A stretch of DNA of 64,000 nt, taken from positions 393,869 through 457,868 of the forward strand of contig NZ_JARKMR010000003.1 in the NCBI RefSeq assembly GCF_029350975.1, given 5' to 3'. Position 1 is the stretch's first letter. Every line of letters begins with the position of its first letter. This DNA comes from Maribacter zhoushanensis. Its GTDB lineage: Bacteria > Bacteroidota > Bacteroidia > Flavobacteriales > Flavobacteriaceae. Below, piece by piece: positions 23,690 to 31,716 of the stretch. The translations under genes were made by a program, and so were the position numbers. The notes below the pieces were generated by a model, which saw nothing but the letters and a program-made list of their open reading frames with translations, was not told the origin of the DNA and did no database searches.

Positions 23690-24724
23690 ATGAAAAACAA
23701 GAACTTTTTAGGTGTAATATGTTTGTTTTTAGGTGTTTTTTGCTTTGGGCAAGATTCGCTTAAGACCATTACGGCAGAACCTGGCGACGGAATTTTATCA
23801 CTTTTGAGAAAACAAGGAGTAGATCCGTATGAAGTGTTTGATGAATTTGTGGCATTGAATACAGATAATTTAAGAGACAGTGTTCACTTAATTGCAGGCA
23901 GAACTTATGTGATGCCGCTAATAAAGTTAGATACTGTTACTATTGTTGATTCATTGCAGATTCAGGCGAAAGAAGTAAAGGAGATAGAGCGCACTTCTTA
24001 TGATATATTCGGAGAGAAATATAAAACCGTACTTACAAAAAGTAAACGCTTAGAAGGTAATGTGTATTATTTGGTAAGTGGTCATGGAGGTCCTGATCCA
24101 GGGGCTATGGGTATGTATGCTGGTAAGGCCATAGCGGAAGATGAGTATGCTTATGATATAACATTGCGTTTGGCAAAAGAATTAATGTCGCATGGTGCAG
24201 AGGTGTATATCATTATTCAAGATGAGAACGATGGTATTAGAGATGAGCGCGTGTTAGAAATTGACCATGATGAAGTGGCATATCCAGATAAAACAATTCC
24301 TTTAAATCAGTTAGCGCGATTAAAACAACGTGTAGATATTATTAATGACCTATATAAAAATAACAGAGGTAAATACCAGCGTTTGATCGTAACTCATGTA
24401 GATAGTAGAAGTGAAAATCAAAATATAGATGTTTTCTTTTACCATCACGAGAAAAGCAAGAATGGGGAGAAACTGGCAGAAAGCATTCACAAAACTTTCG
24501 GAGCCAAATACAAAAAATATCAGCCTAACAGAACGTATTCGGGTACTTTTGAAGATAGAACATCGCTTTATTTAGTAAAGAAGACCCACCCTGCTATGGC
24601 ATATATTGAGATAGGGAATATTAGAAATAAAAAAGATCAGGTCAGAATTCTTGATCCAGATAATCGTCAGGCGCTTGCTAAATGGATCAGTGAAGGGGTA
24701 TTGTTAGATTTTGAAGGGGAATAG
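23690..24724 (+). CDS. N-acetylmuramoyl-L-alanine amidase (Amidase_3) with N-terminal LysM-like domain
   Basis: 344 residues from the ATG at 23690, preferred to 23654 because a signal peptide starts there (MKNKNFLGVICLFL..FGQ). A LysM-like segment (TITAEPGDGILSLLRKQGVD) precedes the amidase domain: SGHGGPDPGAMG (zinc histidine), the EDEYAYDITLRLAKEL helix (zinc glutamate), THVDSRSENQ (second histidine) and YIEIGNIRNKKD (catalytic glutamate). It cleaves the amide bond between N-acetylmuramic acid and the stem peptide, in cell separation or wall remodelling. It follows the Omp85-like gene by 65 bases. Confidence 0.85.
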   Translation: MKNKNFLGVICLFLGVFCFGQDSLKTITAEPGDGILSLLRKQGVDPYEVFDEFVALNTDNLRDSVHLIAGRTYVMPLIKLDTVTIVDSLQIQAKEVKEIERTSYDIFGEKYKTVLTKSKRLEGNVYYLVSGHGGPDPGAMGMYAGKAIAEDEYAYDITLRLAKELMSHGAEVYIIIQDENDGIRDERVLEIDHDEVAYPDKTIPLNQLARLKQRVDIINDLYKNNRGKYQRLIVTHVDSRSENQNIDVFFYHHEKSKNGEKLAESIHKTFGAKYKKYQPNRTYSGTFEDRTSLYLVKKTHPAMAYIEIGNIRNKKDQVRILDPDNRQALAKWISEGVLLDFEGE

Positions 24725-24725
24725 G

Positions 24726-25430
24726 TTAGGCAGCTATATGTTTTAAATAATATTGATAAAGCTCTTTTGGTTTAGCACCCAAATGGTGTTTTAAGTGAAT
24801 CATGCCAAAATGATACTGTAATCTAACCGTGCCTCGTTCTTCGTACCTTCGTGCAGAGGTAGTGATAGCGGAAGAAATAATTTTAAAAGGTTTTAGCTTG
24901 TAAACTCTTCTAATAAATTCATTGTCTTCATAAATAACATAATTTTCATTGAAGCCATTGAGTTCGTGAAATAGTTTGCTGGTTATAAATAATGATTGAT
25001 CTCCGCCACGACAAATTTGATGGTTAATTTTTGTGCACCAGCTAAAGAATTGTAAAAAAAGACTATTGCTGTTAAAGCGCATTTGAAAACAACCTACCTC
25101 AAAACCTCGGTCAATTTCATTTAAAATATCGCTATCAAAATCTTTTGGAGGTAAAGAATCTACATGTAAAAAATAAAGAACATCTCCAGTAGCTTGTGCC
25201 GCACCAAGATTCATTTGTTTTGCACGCCCCTTATTGCTGTTAATAACCGTTGCTCCATGTTTTTGAGCATTAGCAACGGTGCGGTCGGTACTACCACCAT
25301 CAACCACAAGTATTTCTTTTATACGGTTGCTACCCGCATTGGTAGAGATGGCAAAAAGTACATCTTTAATGTACTTTTCTTCATTCAATACCGGAATGAT
25401 AATACTTATGGTTGGCTGGTGAGTACTCAT
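24726..25430 (-). CDS. Family 2 glycosyltransferase, TIGR04283 (arsenosugar-cluster type)
   Basis: A 234-residue soluble GT2 with IPVLNEEKYI, VDGGSTDRT and the DxD-type FLHVDSLPP. The compact size and the C-terminal YHFGMIHLKHHLGAKPKELYQYYL match the family named 'arsenosugar biosynthesis glycosyltransferase TIGR04283'. It is the last of four genes (rhodanese, TIGR04282-like, purine nucleoside phosphorylase, this gene) that recur together in Bacteroidota. The arsenosugar name comes from co-occurrence with ArsM/radical SAM genes, which are absent here, so the substrate may be different. Confidence 0.75.
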   Translation of the reverse strand: MSTHQPTISIIIPVLNEEKYIKDVLFAISTNAGSNRIKEILVVDGGSTDRTVANAQKHGATVINSNKGRAKQMNLGAAQATGDVLYFLHVDSLPPKDFDSDILNEIDRGFEVGCFQMRFNSNSLFLQFFSWCTKINHQICRGGDQSLFITSKLFHELNGFNENYVIYEDNEFIRRVYKLKPFKIISSAITTSARRYEERGTVRLQYHFGMIHLKHHLGAKPKELYQYYLKHIAA

Positions 25431-25470
25431 AAACTATGTTTGTTTTTATGTAGTAGAATACCAGAAATCC

Positions 25471-26286
25471 TTACAATTGCTTAATTAATTCTTGAAATAA
25501 CTTCACCATTTTAGGTTCTGTCTTTTCGGCAATAGAAATAATTTCGCTGATATCAACGGGTTTTAGATTGTCTGGGTCGCACTCGTCCGTCAAAACGGAA
25601 ACCGCAACAATGGGTAGAGATAAATGATTTGCAACAATAACTTCAGGTACGGTACTCATACCAACGGCATCTGCCCCAATTAATTTGATCATTCTGTACT
25701 CTGCCCTAGTTTCTAGTTGGGGACCTACAACAGAAGCGTACACACCGCTTTTTAATGATATATTATGTTCTTTGGCAATAGCGGTCAATTTGTTACGCAT
25801 ATCTACATCATAAGGTTCTGACATGTCTGCAAAACGTTCGCCGAATTCACTAACTCCTTTAAATGCTAGGGGAGAACCACCTTGCAGGTTAATATGATCC
25901 TCAATCAACATCATATCACCTTTTTTGTAATCAAGATTTACTGCACCAGCTGCATTAGAGATAAACAGTTTTGAAATACCTAACATGTGCATTACACGAA
26001 TAGGGTAGGTAATGTCTAAAAAGTCATAACCTTCATAAAGGTGAAAACGACCTTGCATAACAACTACTTTTTTTCCGGATATGGTTCCGTAAACTAATTT
26101 GCCGGTATGAAATTCTACGGTTGCCAAAGGAAAAAATGGAATGTGGTTGTAGTGTGCGTCAATAGGGTCTTCTACACTGTCTACTAGTTTACCTAATCCT
26201 GTACCTAGAACAATACCTATTTCTGGATTGTCAAAACCTTTGTTTTTAAGGTAGTTTACAGATTCTAAAAGTTCATCTTTCATCAT
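25471..26286 (-). CDS. Purine nucleoside phosphorylase
   Basis: A 271-residue trimeric-type purine nucleoside phosphorylase: EIGIVLGTGLGKLVD, VMQGRFHLYEGYD, LFISNAAGAVNLDYKKGD, SVVGPQLETRAEYRMIKLIGADAVGMSTVPEV and TDECDP-type substrate-site residues are all present. It converts purine nucleosides and phosphate to the base and ribose-1-phosphate, in the cytosol. It overlaps the upstream DUF2064 gene by 4 bases, so translation is coupled. In arsenosugar-type clusters it may handle an adenosyl-derived intermediate, which is inference; ordinary purine salvage is the conservative reading. Confidence 0.85.
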   Translation of the reverse strand: MMKDELLESVNYLKNKGFDNPEIGIVLGTGLGKLVDSVEDPIDAHYNHIPFFPLATVEFHTGKLVYGTISGKKVVVMQGRFHLYEGYDFLDITYPIRVMHMLGISKLFISNAAGAVNLDYKKGDMMLIEDHINLQGGSPLAFKGVSEFGERFADMSEPYDVDMRNKLTAIAKEHNISLKSGVYASVVGPQLETRAEYRMIKLIGADAVGMSTVPEVIVANHLSLPIVAVSVLTDECDPDNLKPVDISEIISIAEKTEPKMVKLFQELIKQL

Positions 26287-26960
26287 AAGTTTATATGTTT
26301 TAAAAAGGGTTTAAAGGCGTCAACATCCTTTATGTCCTCGTAATAATCTACATCGTTTTTTGTTTCTAAAAGAGCGGTAGTCTCATTTTTAAGGTCAGCT
26401 AAAGTATCTTTTAAAACGGTTTCTGTACCCCAGGTTTTATTTTTAAAAAGCTCGGGCATAAATTTTTTCATACCAAGTAAATAGTATCCGCCATCTTCAG
26501 CAGGTCCTACGACAAAATCATTTTTCTCTAAAGATTTAAAAGCATTTTCTAAATCTTCTTGAGATAGGTCTAGCATATCGCTACCAATGATAATGATCTT
26601 TTGGTATTCGTTTTGAAAGCCTTCTTGAAAGGCATTTGCCATACGAATACCTAAGTCCTCACCTACTTGTATTTTTTTATCAAATTTGTGGTTGTCCCAA
26701 ATATCGTTTTCCCAAATTTCTTCAGAATAATACACTTGTTTTTCAGCATATAGATTTTTGGTGATAGACACGGTGTGGTCTAATAAAAATTTATAAATAT
26801 CATAAGCCGCTTGATCACCAACGGTAGCCGCTAAGCGTCTTTTACCTTTGCCCAATTCTGGGTTTCTAGTAAAAATCAGCAAAAGGTTATTTGAATTTGC
26901 GAGGGTGAAATCAATAATTTTCTCGTCTTTTTCAGTCTTATTGTTCAGTAATATTCCCAA
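26283..26960 (-). CDS. DUF2064 / TIGR04282 glycosyltransferase-like protein
   Basis: A 225-residue protein with a nucleotidyltransferase/GT-A-like fold. Landmarks are LLIFTRNPELGKGKRRLA at the N-terminus, GEDLGIRMANAF, IIIGSDMLDLS and VGPAEDGGYYLLGMKKF, all typical of DUF2064 (TIGR04282, 'arsenosugar biosynthesis glycosyltransferase'). The exact reaction is not established for this family. The gene is coupled to the purine nucleoside phosphorylase by a 4-base overlap and follows the rhodanese gene by 29 bases. Confidence 0.75.
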   Translation of the reverse strand: MGILLNNKTEKDEKIIDFTLANSNNLLLIFTRNPELGKGKRRLAATVGDQAAYDIYKFLLDHTVSITKNLYAEKQVYYSEEIWENDIWDNHKFDKKIQVGEDLGIRMANAFQEGFQNEYQKIIIIGSDMLDLSQEDLENAFKSLEKNDFVVGPAEDGGYYLLGMKKFMPELFKNKTWGTETVLKDTLADLKNETTALLETKNDVDYYEDIKDVDAFKPFLKHINL

Positions 26961-26989
26961 TGTAATTTCTTGATTTTTCTAACTCCTAG

Positions 26990-27496
26990 TTAGTATACTT
27001 TAATTCCTTCCTGTAAAAGTTTACCCCAATGTTTGCTAAAAGCGTGAACGCTGTCAGTAACAACTTCTTTGTCGTTAAAAACTTGACCTCCTTTATTTTT
27101 CCAATCAAAAATACCGCCGTACAAGTTTAATACTTTGGTGTATCCTAATTCTTTTAACTGTTCGCCAATATCTTCTGATCGTACCCCAATAGAGCAATAA
27201 ACGATTATAGGTTGCGATTTATTAGGTATAGTTTCTAATACCTTTTTCTCGTTGAATTTTTTATAACCTACCCAAACAGCATTTTTAAGATGACTGACTT
27301 CGAATTCTTCTTTTTCTCTAGTATCTAAAAAGGCAATAGAATCTGTTTCTGGTAAATTTCCAAAATACGCATAAGGTATAGTGCCTTGGTTCCAAGTGCT
27401 CAAAGCCTTGGTGATTTTGTCTTGTCCAAAGCTGTCTTTAGGAAAAGATAATAAGACTAAAGAACACAAAATTAATTTAGAAATTAGTATTTTCAT
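26990..27496 (-). CDS. Exported rhodanese-like protein
   Basis: A 168-residue protein with a signal peptide (MKILISKLILCSLVLLSFP..FGQ) and one rhodanese domain. The active-site loop is VYCSIGVRS, with the catalytic cysteine; the preceding FLDTREKEEFEVSHLKNA is the standard entry segment. It should transfer sulfur or bind thiols in the periplasm. A TACCTTTG -7 box (27502-27509, minus strand) ends only 5 bases before the ATG, so the mRNA may be leaderless. It is the first gene of the four-gene arsenosugar-like set. Confidence 0.8.
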   Translation of the reverse strand: MKILISKLILCSLVLLSFPKDSFGQDKITKALSTWNQGTIPYAYFGNLPETDSIAFLDTREKEEFEVSHLKNAVWVGYKKFNEKKVLETIPNKSQPIIVYCSIGVRSEDIGEQLKELGYTKVLNLYGGIFDWKNKGGQVFNDKEVVTDSVHAFSKHWGKLLQEGIKVY

Positions 27497-27501
27497 TGCT
27501 A

Positions 27502-27509
27502 CAAAGGTA
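27502..27509 (-). promoter_or_regulatory. -7 promoter element of the rhodanese operon
   Basis: TACCTTTG on the minus strand matches the Bacteroidota TAnnTTTG consensus exactly and ends 5 bases before the ATG. No TTG is found at the expected -33 spacing. If used, transcription would begin at or just before the start codon. Confidence 0.4.
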
Positions 27510-27551
27510 CTATAATTACTAATGAAGAAGTATCTGTATAAAAGTGAATTT

Positions 27552-29135
27552 ATGGTTAAAACTTTACAAAATAAAGGCTTAAAAGTATTAGTTTTATTAA
27601 CTGTTGTTTCAATTTTTAATTGTAAACAAGAAGTAAAACAAGATGTTGTTCAAGAAGATTTAGAACCAACAGGATATTATGTTGAGCCTTACAGATCCCA
27701 ATATCATTTCACACCGGAAGAAAAATGGATGAACGATCCAAACGGACTTGTTTATAATGATGGTGTATATCATTTATTTTATCAATACTATCCAGATAGT
27801 ACTGTTTGGGGACCTATGCATTGGGGGCATGCGGTAAGTGAAGATATGATGGAATGGAAACATAAGCCAATTGCACTTTTTCCTGATGAGCATGGTCTAA
27901 TATTTTCAGGTAGTGCCGTAATGGACCACAATAACACTTCAGGATTTGGTACGGAAGACAAAACTGCAATGGTGGCAATTTTTACCTACCATGATATGGC
28001 GGGTGAGCAAGCTGGTACAAAAGACTTTCAAACACAGGGTATTGCCTATAGCTTAGATAATGGTGATAGTTGGACCAAATATGAAGGAAACCCAGTTATT
28101 GACAATACGGGAATTAAAGATTTTCGAGATCCAAAAGTTTTTTGGAATGACAAAGCTGAGGTTTGGACTATGCTTTTGGTAGCAGGAGACCATTTACAAA
28201 TATGGAATTCGCCTAATTTAAAGGAATGGAAAAAGGTTAGTGAGTTTGGTAAGGACCAAGGAGCACATGGTGGCGTGTGGGAATGTCCAGACCTGTTTCC
28301 GCTACAAATTGAGGGTACAGATGAGATAAAATGGGTGCTTTTGATAAGTATAAACCCAGGTGCGCCAAATGGAGGTAGTGGTACACAATATTTTATAGGA
28401 GATTTTGACGGTACAACATTCACTACCAATCAGGTAGAACACAAATGGGTAGATTTAGGAAGAGATAATTATGCAGGTGTAACCTATAACGATGCTCCAA
28501 ATGACGAGCGTGTATTCATAGGCTGGATGAGTAATTGGGACTATGCAAGAGATACGCCGACAGAAAAATGGCGTAGTGCCATGACGGTGCCAAGATTGTT
28601 GACCTTGCGTAAACTAGGTGATGAAGTAACGTTGTTTAATTATCCTTTAGAAAGTTTTGAGAAACATGTTGCTCTTGCCTACCCAGAAAGTGTAATAGAG
28701 ATTCTGCCTACTAGAAAGAGAATTTTGCCATTGAAATATGGTAATCAAAGTAAAACAAAATTCACTTTGTCCGTACCAAACGCTCAAATGTATTTTAGAA
28801 ACAAAAATGGCGATAGCTTAAGCATAGATATTGATAGAGATAAAAAGATAGTGACCTTGGACCGAAGAAAATCAGGTAAGGTAGATTTTAGCGAGAAATT
28901 TACTCCGGGTGTTCAGCAAATGAAAATTCCGAATATTCCTGAGGGTCCTATTGAGATAGTTATGCTTTTGGATCACTCGTCTTTAGAGCTATTTATAAAC
29001 GGCGGGCAGTATGTAATGACAAATCAGATTTTTCCTAATGAGTTTTTTAGGGCATTGACCATAGTAAATAATTCAGAAGAGAAATTAAAGATAGAAGATT
29101 TTACCGAGCATAAAGTAGAGCGTGTTTGGGATTAA
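27552..29135 (+). CDS. GH32 fructan hydrolase lipoprotein (levanase/inulinase/invertase type)
   Basis: A 527-residue GH32 enzyme. The start at 27552 is chosen because it opens a lipoprotein signal ending in the lipobox IFNC (Cys about residue 24); an ATG at 27522 is also in frame. The five-bladed propeller has WMNDPNG (nucleophile Asp, about 60-66), the RDPKVFW motif (transition-state Asp) and ECPDLFPL (acid/base Glu), followed by a C-terminal beta-sandwich. It hydrolyses beta-fructosidic bonds in levan, inulin or sucrose at the cell surface. No fructokinase or SusCD neighbours are visible. Specificity cannot be told from sequence alone. Confidence 0.85.
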   Translation: MVKTLQNKGLKVLVLLTVVSIFNCKQEVKQDVVQEDLEPTGYYVEPYRSQYHFTPEEKWMNDPNGLVYNDGVYHLFYQYYPDSTVWGPMHWGHAVSEDMMEWKHKPIALFPDEHGLIFSGSAVMDHNNTSGFGTEDKTAMVAIFTYHDMAGEQAGTKDFQTQGIAYSLDNGDSWTKYEGNPVIDNTGIKDFRDPKVFWNDKAEVWTMLLVAGDHLQIWNSPNLKEWKKVSEFGKDQGAHGGVWECPDLFPLQIEGTDEIKWVLLISINPGAPNGGSGTQYFIGDFDGTTFTTNQVEHKWVDLGRDNYAGVTYNDAPNDERVFIGWMSNWDYARDTPTEKWRSAMTVPRLLTLRKLGDEVTLFNYPLESFEKHVALAYPESVIEILPTRKRILPLKYGNQSKTKFTLSVPNAQMYFRNKNGDSLSIDIDRDKKIVTLDRRKSGKVDFSEKFTPGVQQMKIPNIPEGPIEIVMLLDHSSLELFINGGQYVMTNQIFPNEFFRALTIVNNSEEKLKIEDFTEHKVERVWD

Positions 29136-29457
29136 GATCATTTTTTCAATAGGTTCTTTTTAATGTGGGCTCTCAGTCTTATGGATATAACCATATGTAA
29201 CTTGTACAATGCTGTAATATTAGTTGTTTTGTAAAAAAAAAGAGCTTTTTTAAACATGCCCTCGTGTTATTAGAAGAGTAAAAAATTTCGTCAATATTTC
29301 GATAACTATATTGATTCAAGTGGCGTCCTAGGCTGTTTTTGACTTTAGTGGGTCAAAATTCAATTTAAATTTATTGTAGAATTAGTGAGTTGTAGATATG
29401 CTTCTTAGCAGGTCCTATGTATTTTTGTAATGCATTAGGTAGGTATGTAAAACAAAA
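29136..29457. other. 322-base non-coding gap
   Basis: Between the GH32 gene and the tRNA terminator I see no gene. A 7-bp inverted repeat (29291-29297 with 29308-29314) and an A/T-rich stretch near 29236-29256 that could act as a weak terminator for the GH32 gene are the only local structure. Confidence 0.5.
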
Positions 29458-29483
29458 AAATCCTTACCGTTAAGTAAGGATTT
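29458..29483 (-). terminator. Terminator of the tRNA-Phe gene
   Basis: A 10-bp stem, AAATCCTTAC (29458-29467) with GTAAGGATTT (29474-29483), and a 6-base loop. On the minus strand it is followed by a run of seven T. It starts 4 bases after the tRNA 3' end. Confidence 0.85.
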
Positions 29484-29487
29484 ATTG

Positions 29488-29560
29488 TGGTGCCTCCAGG
29501 AATCGAACCAGGGACACATGGATTTTCAGTCCATTGCTCTACCAACTGAGCTAAGGCACC
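29488..29560 (-). tRNA. tRNA-Phe (GAA anticodon)
   Basis: A 73-base cloverleaf on the minus strand. The acceptor stem GGTGCCT (5') pairs with AGGCACC (3'). The D arm is AGCTCAGTTGGTAGAGC, the anticodon arm ATGGA-CTGAAAA-TCCAT with anticodon GAA, and the T arm CCTGGTTCGATTCCTGG, followed by discriminator base A. The CCA end is not encoded (next bases are CAA), so it is added after transcription. It is flanked by its own promoter and terminator. Confidence 0.97.
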
Positions 29561-29580
29561 ATGCTTGCTGTAAGCGGGTG

Positions 29581-29611
29581 CAAATATAATTTCAATTTTA
29601 TGATTTCCAAA
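29581..29611 (-). promoter_or_regulatory. Promoter of tRNA-Phe
   Basis: On the minus strand, TTTG (29608-29611), exactly 19 bases, then TATATTTG (29581-29588): a textbook match to the Bacteroidota TTTG / TAnnTTTG promoter. It lies 20 bases before the mature tRNA 5' end. Confidence 0.8.
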
Positions 29612-29661
29612 CTAAATCGTAAAAAAAGAAAAATGTTTTTTTAATTTTTAATCTTTGCAAC

Positions 29662-30390
29662 ATGAATTTAATAATTGATGCGGGTAATACAAACGTTAAG
29701 TTAGCGATCTTTAAAAAGTCGGAAATAATTCATTTAGAGACTGTTGTTGTCGATTTGTTTGTAGAGGCAGTAAAAAAAATCTTCAAAGAATTTCCGAAAA
29801 TAGAATTTTCAATAGTTTCTAGTGTTGGGTCACTTTCAAAGGAACAAATGAAGGTTGTAGCTGTTTTTTGTGACTTGCATGAGCTTTCAAACACCTCAAA
29901 AGTGCCATTTAAGAACTCATATGCATCACCACAGACCTTAGGTGTTGATCGTTTAGCTTTGACAACGGCGGCATATTATTTTAATCCGCATCAAAATAAT
30001 TTAATAATTGATGCAGGTAGTTGTGTTACTTATGATATGTTGAATGATTTTGACGAATACTTGGGCGGAGCTATATCACCGGGAGTGCAAATGCGCTATA
30101 AGGCCATGCATGAACAGACGGCAAAGTTGCCGTTGCTCGAGAAAAAAGAGTTGTTAGACTATATTGGTAATACAACTGAGAACTGTCTTCACAGTGGGGT
30201 TGTAAATGGAATAACGCTTGAAATAGACGGTGTCATTGATCTTTACAAAGCTAGATTTGAAAATTTAACAGTTATTTTAACCGGTGGAGACACACTATTT
30301 TTGTCTAAACGATTAAAAAATACCATATTTGCGGATTCCAAATTTCTCCTGAAAGGGCTTAATTATTTGCTGGAATACAACAAGCACTAA
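29662..30390 (+). CDS. coaX: Type III pantothenate kinase
   Basis: A 242-residue ASKHA-fold kinase: IIDAGNTNVKLAIF (phosphate loop 1), PQTLGVDRLALTTAAYY, LIIDAGSCVTYD (phosphate loop 2), GGAISPGVQMRYKAMHEQTAKLP and VILTGGDT. This is the full CoaX signature. It phosphorylates pantothenate in the first step of coenzyme A synthesis, in the cytosol. Its stop codon is immediately followed by the next gene's ATG, so it leads the envelope operon. A TTTG 4 bases before the ATG, with TA three bases further upstream, may be a -7 element, which would make the mRNA leaderless. Confidence 0.92.
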   Translation: MNLIIDAGNTNVKLAIFKKSEIIHLETVVVDLFVEAVKKIFKEFPKIEFSIVSSVGSLSKEQMKVVAVFCDLHELSNTSKVPFKNSYASPQTLGVDRLALTTAAYYFNPHQNNLIIDAGSCVTYDMLNDFDEYLGGAISPGVQMRYKAMHEQTAKLPLLEKKELLDYIGNTTENCLHSGVVNGITLEIDGVIDLYKARFENLTVILTGGDTLFLSKRLKNTIFADSKFLLKGLNYLLEYNKH

Positions 30391-31677
30391 ATGATCAGAA
30401 AAATTGTAATTGCAATTGTATACATTACCACTGTTGGTATGTACGCTCAAGATGGTACTGTTTCTCCTTATTCTTTTTTTGGAATAGGTGATTTAAGGAA
30501 TGAAAGTACGGTAGAAAATCAAATGATGGGAGGTATTGGCGTCTATGCCGATAGTGTTCATATCAATCTAAAAAACCCGGCCGCTTTTGGTAAGTTAGGT
30601 CTAGAGGTAATGGACCGTGAAGGTTTGGTTACATATACTGCGGGTGTCTCCAACAAACAATACACACTTAAAAGTTTTACTGAAGAAGAGCAAAGCTCAA
30701 TAACCAGTTTAGATTACTTGGCATTAGGTTTTAGTGTTGGTAAAGGTTTGGGTATGGGTTTTGGTATTATGCCCTATTCATCTGTTGGTTATAATTTGGT
30801 CGATGAAAGAACCGTTTCCGGTAATTCTTTGGTTAATGTATATTCTGGTGAAGGCGGATTGACGAAAGTTTTTTATTCCGTAGGATATGAAGTAGTAAAG
30901 GATTTAAGCATAGGTGCTACTGTAAATTTCAATTTTGGTACATTAGAAAGTGAACGATTACAACAAATAGACGATGTGCAGTTTGGTACTTTTGATAGAA
31001 GAAGTTCAAGGGTAAATGGGTTCGATTTTAATTATGCCTTAAATTATTCTCCTATAATTAAGGGTAGAAATAGACTTCATACTTCCATACGTGTAAATAC
31101 CCAAGGTAATTTAGTGTCTAAAAATGACAGGCAGTTAGGTTCTTTTTCTGTGTCAACTGGAGGTACAATAGAAGAGCTTGAGGTAAACTTAGATGCACAG
31201 AATTTAAAAAACACAGAATTAAAAATACCTACAGCTACGACATTGGGTATTGGTTACGGTGAAGATTATAAATGGTTTATAGGTGCAGAATATAGTTTTC
31301 AAGAGATGAGTTCTTTTGAGAATGCATTCTTAGGTGCTGATAGTATAGCATATGAAGATGCAAGTTCATTTGCTTTTGGTGGTTTTATTACACCTGAACA
31401 TGGTTCATTTTCAAGTTATTTTAAACGAGTAACTTACCGCGCTGGATTGCGTTTAGATAAGACCGGTATGTTAGTGAACGATGTTGATATAAATAACTTT
31501 GGCATAACTTTTGGATTAGGCTTACCACTGGGACGAAGTTTCTCGAATCTTAACTTAGGTTTTGAATTTGGTAGAAGAGGAACAACAAGAGCTAATTTGA
31601 TAGAAGAGAGCTATTTTAAATTTAATGTAGGTTTATCATTGAACGATCGTTGGTTCCAGAAAAGAAAAATCAATTAA
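30391..31677 (+). CDS. Outer-membrane beta-barrel protein
   Basis: A 428-residue protein with signal peptide (MIRKIVIAIVYITTVGMYAQ). The mature protein begins SPYSFFGIGDL, a sequence start that recurs in flavobacterial barrel proteins encoded beside coaX, and has repeated amphipathic strands through to the C-terminus. The overall layout resembles FadL-like long barrels, but no specific transporter signature is seen. It starts right after the coaX stop, so it is co-translated. Position next to lptC and PpiD-like genes suggests a part in envelope assembly; this is inference. Confidence 0.7.
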   Translation: MIRKIVIAIVYITTVGMYAQDGTVSPYSFFGIGDLRNESTVENQMMGGIGVYADSVHINLKNPAAFGKLGLEVMDREGLVTYTAGVSNKQYTLKSFTEEEQSSITSLDYLALGFSVGKGLGMGFGIMPYSSVGYNLVDERTVSGNSLVNVYSGEGGLTKVFYSVGYEVVKDLSIGATVNFNFGTLESERLQQIDDVQFGTFDRRSSRVNGFDFNYALNYSPIIKGRNRLHTSIRVNTQGNLVSKNDRQLGSFSVSTGGTIEELEVNLDAQNLKNTELKIPTATTLGIGYGEDYKWFIGAEYSFQEMSSFENAFLGADSIAYEDASSFAFGGFITPEHGSFSSYFKRVTYRAGLRLDKTGMLVNDVDINNFGITFGLGLPLGRSFSNLNLGFEFGRRGTTRANLIEESYFKFNVGLSLNDRWFQKRKIN

Positions 31678-31716
31678 TAAAAATTTAGTACATTAACCAT
31701 TTTAAAAAGAGAAAAC

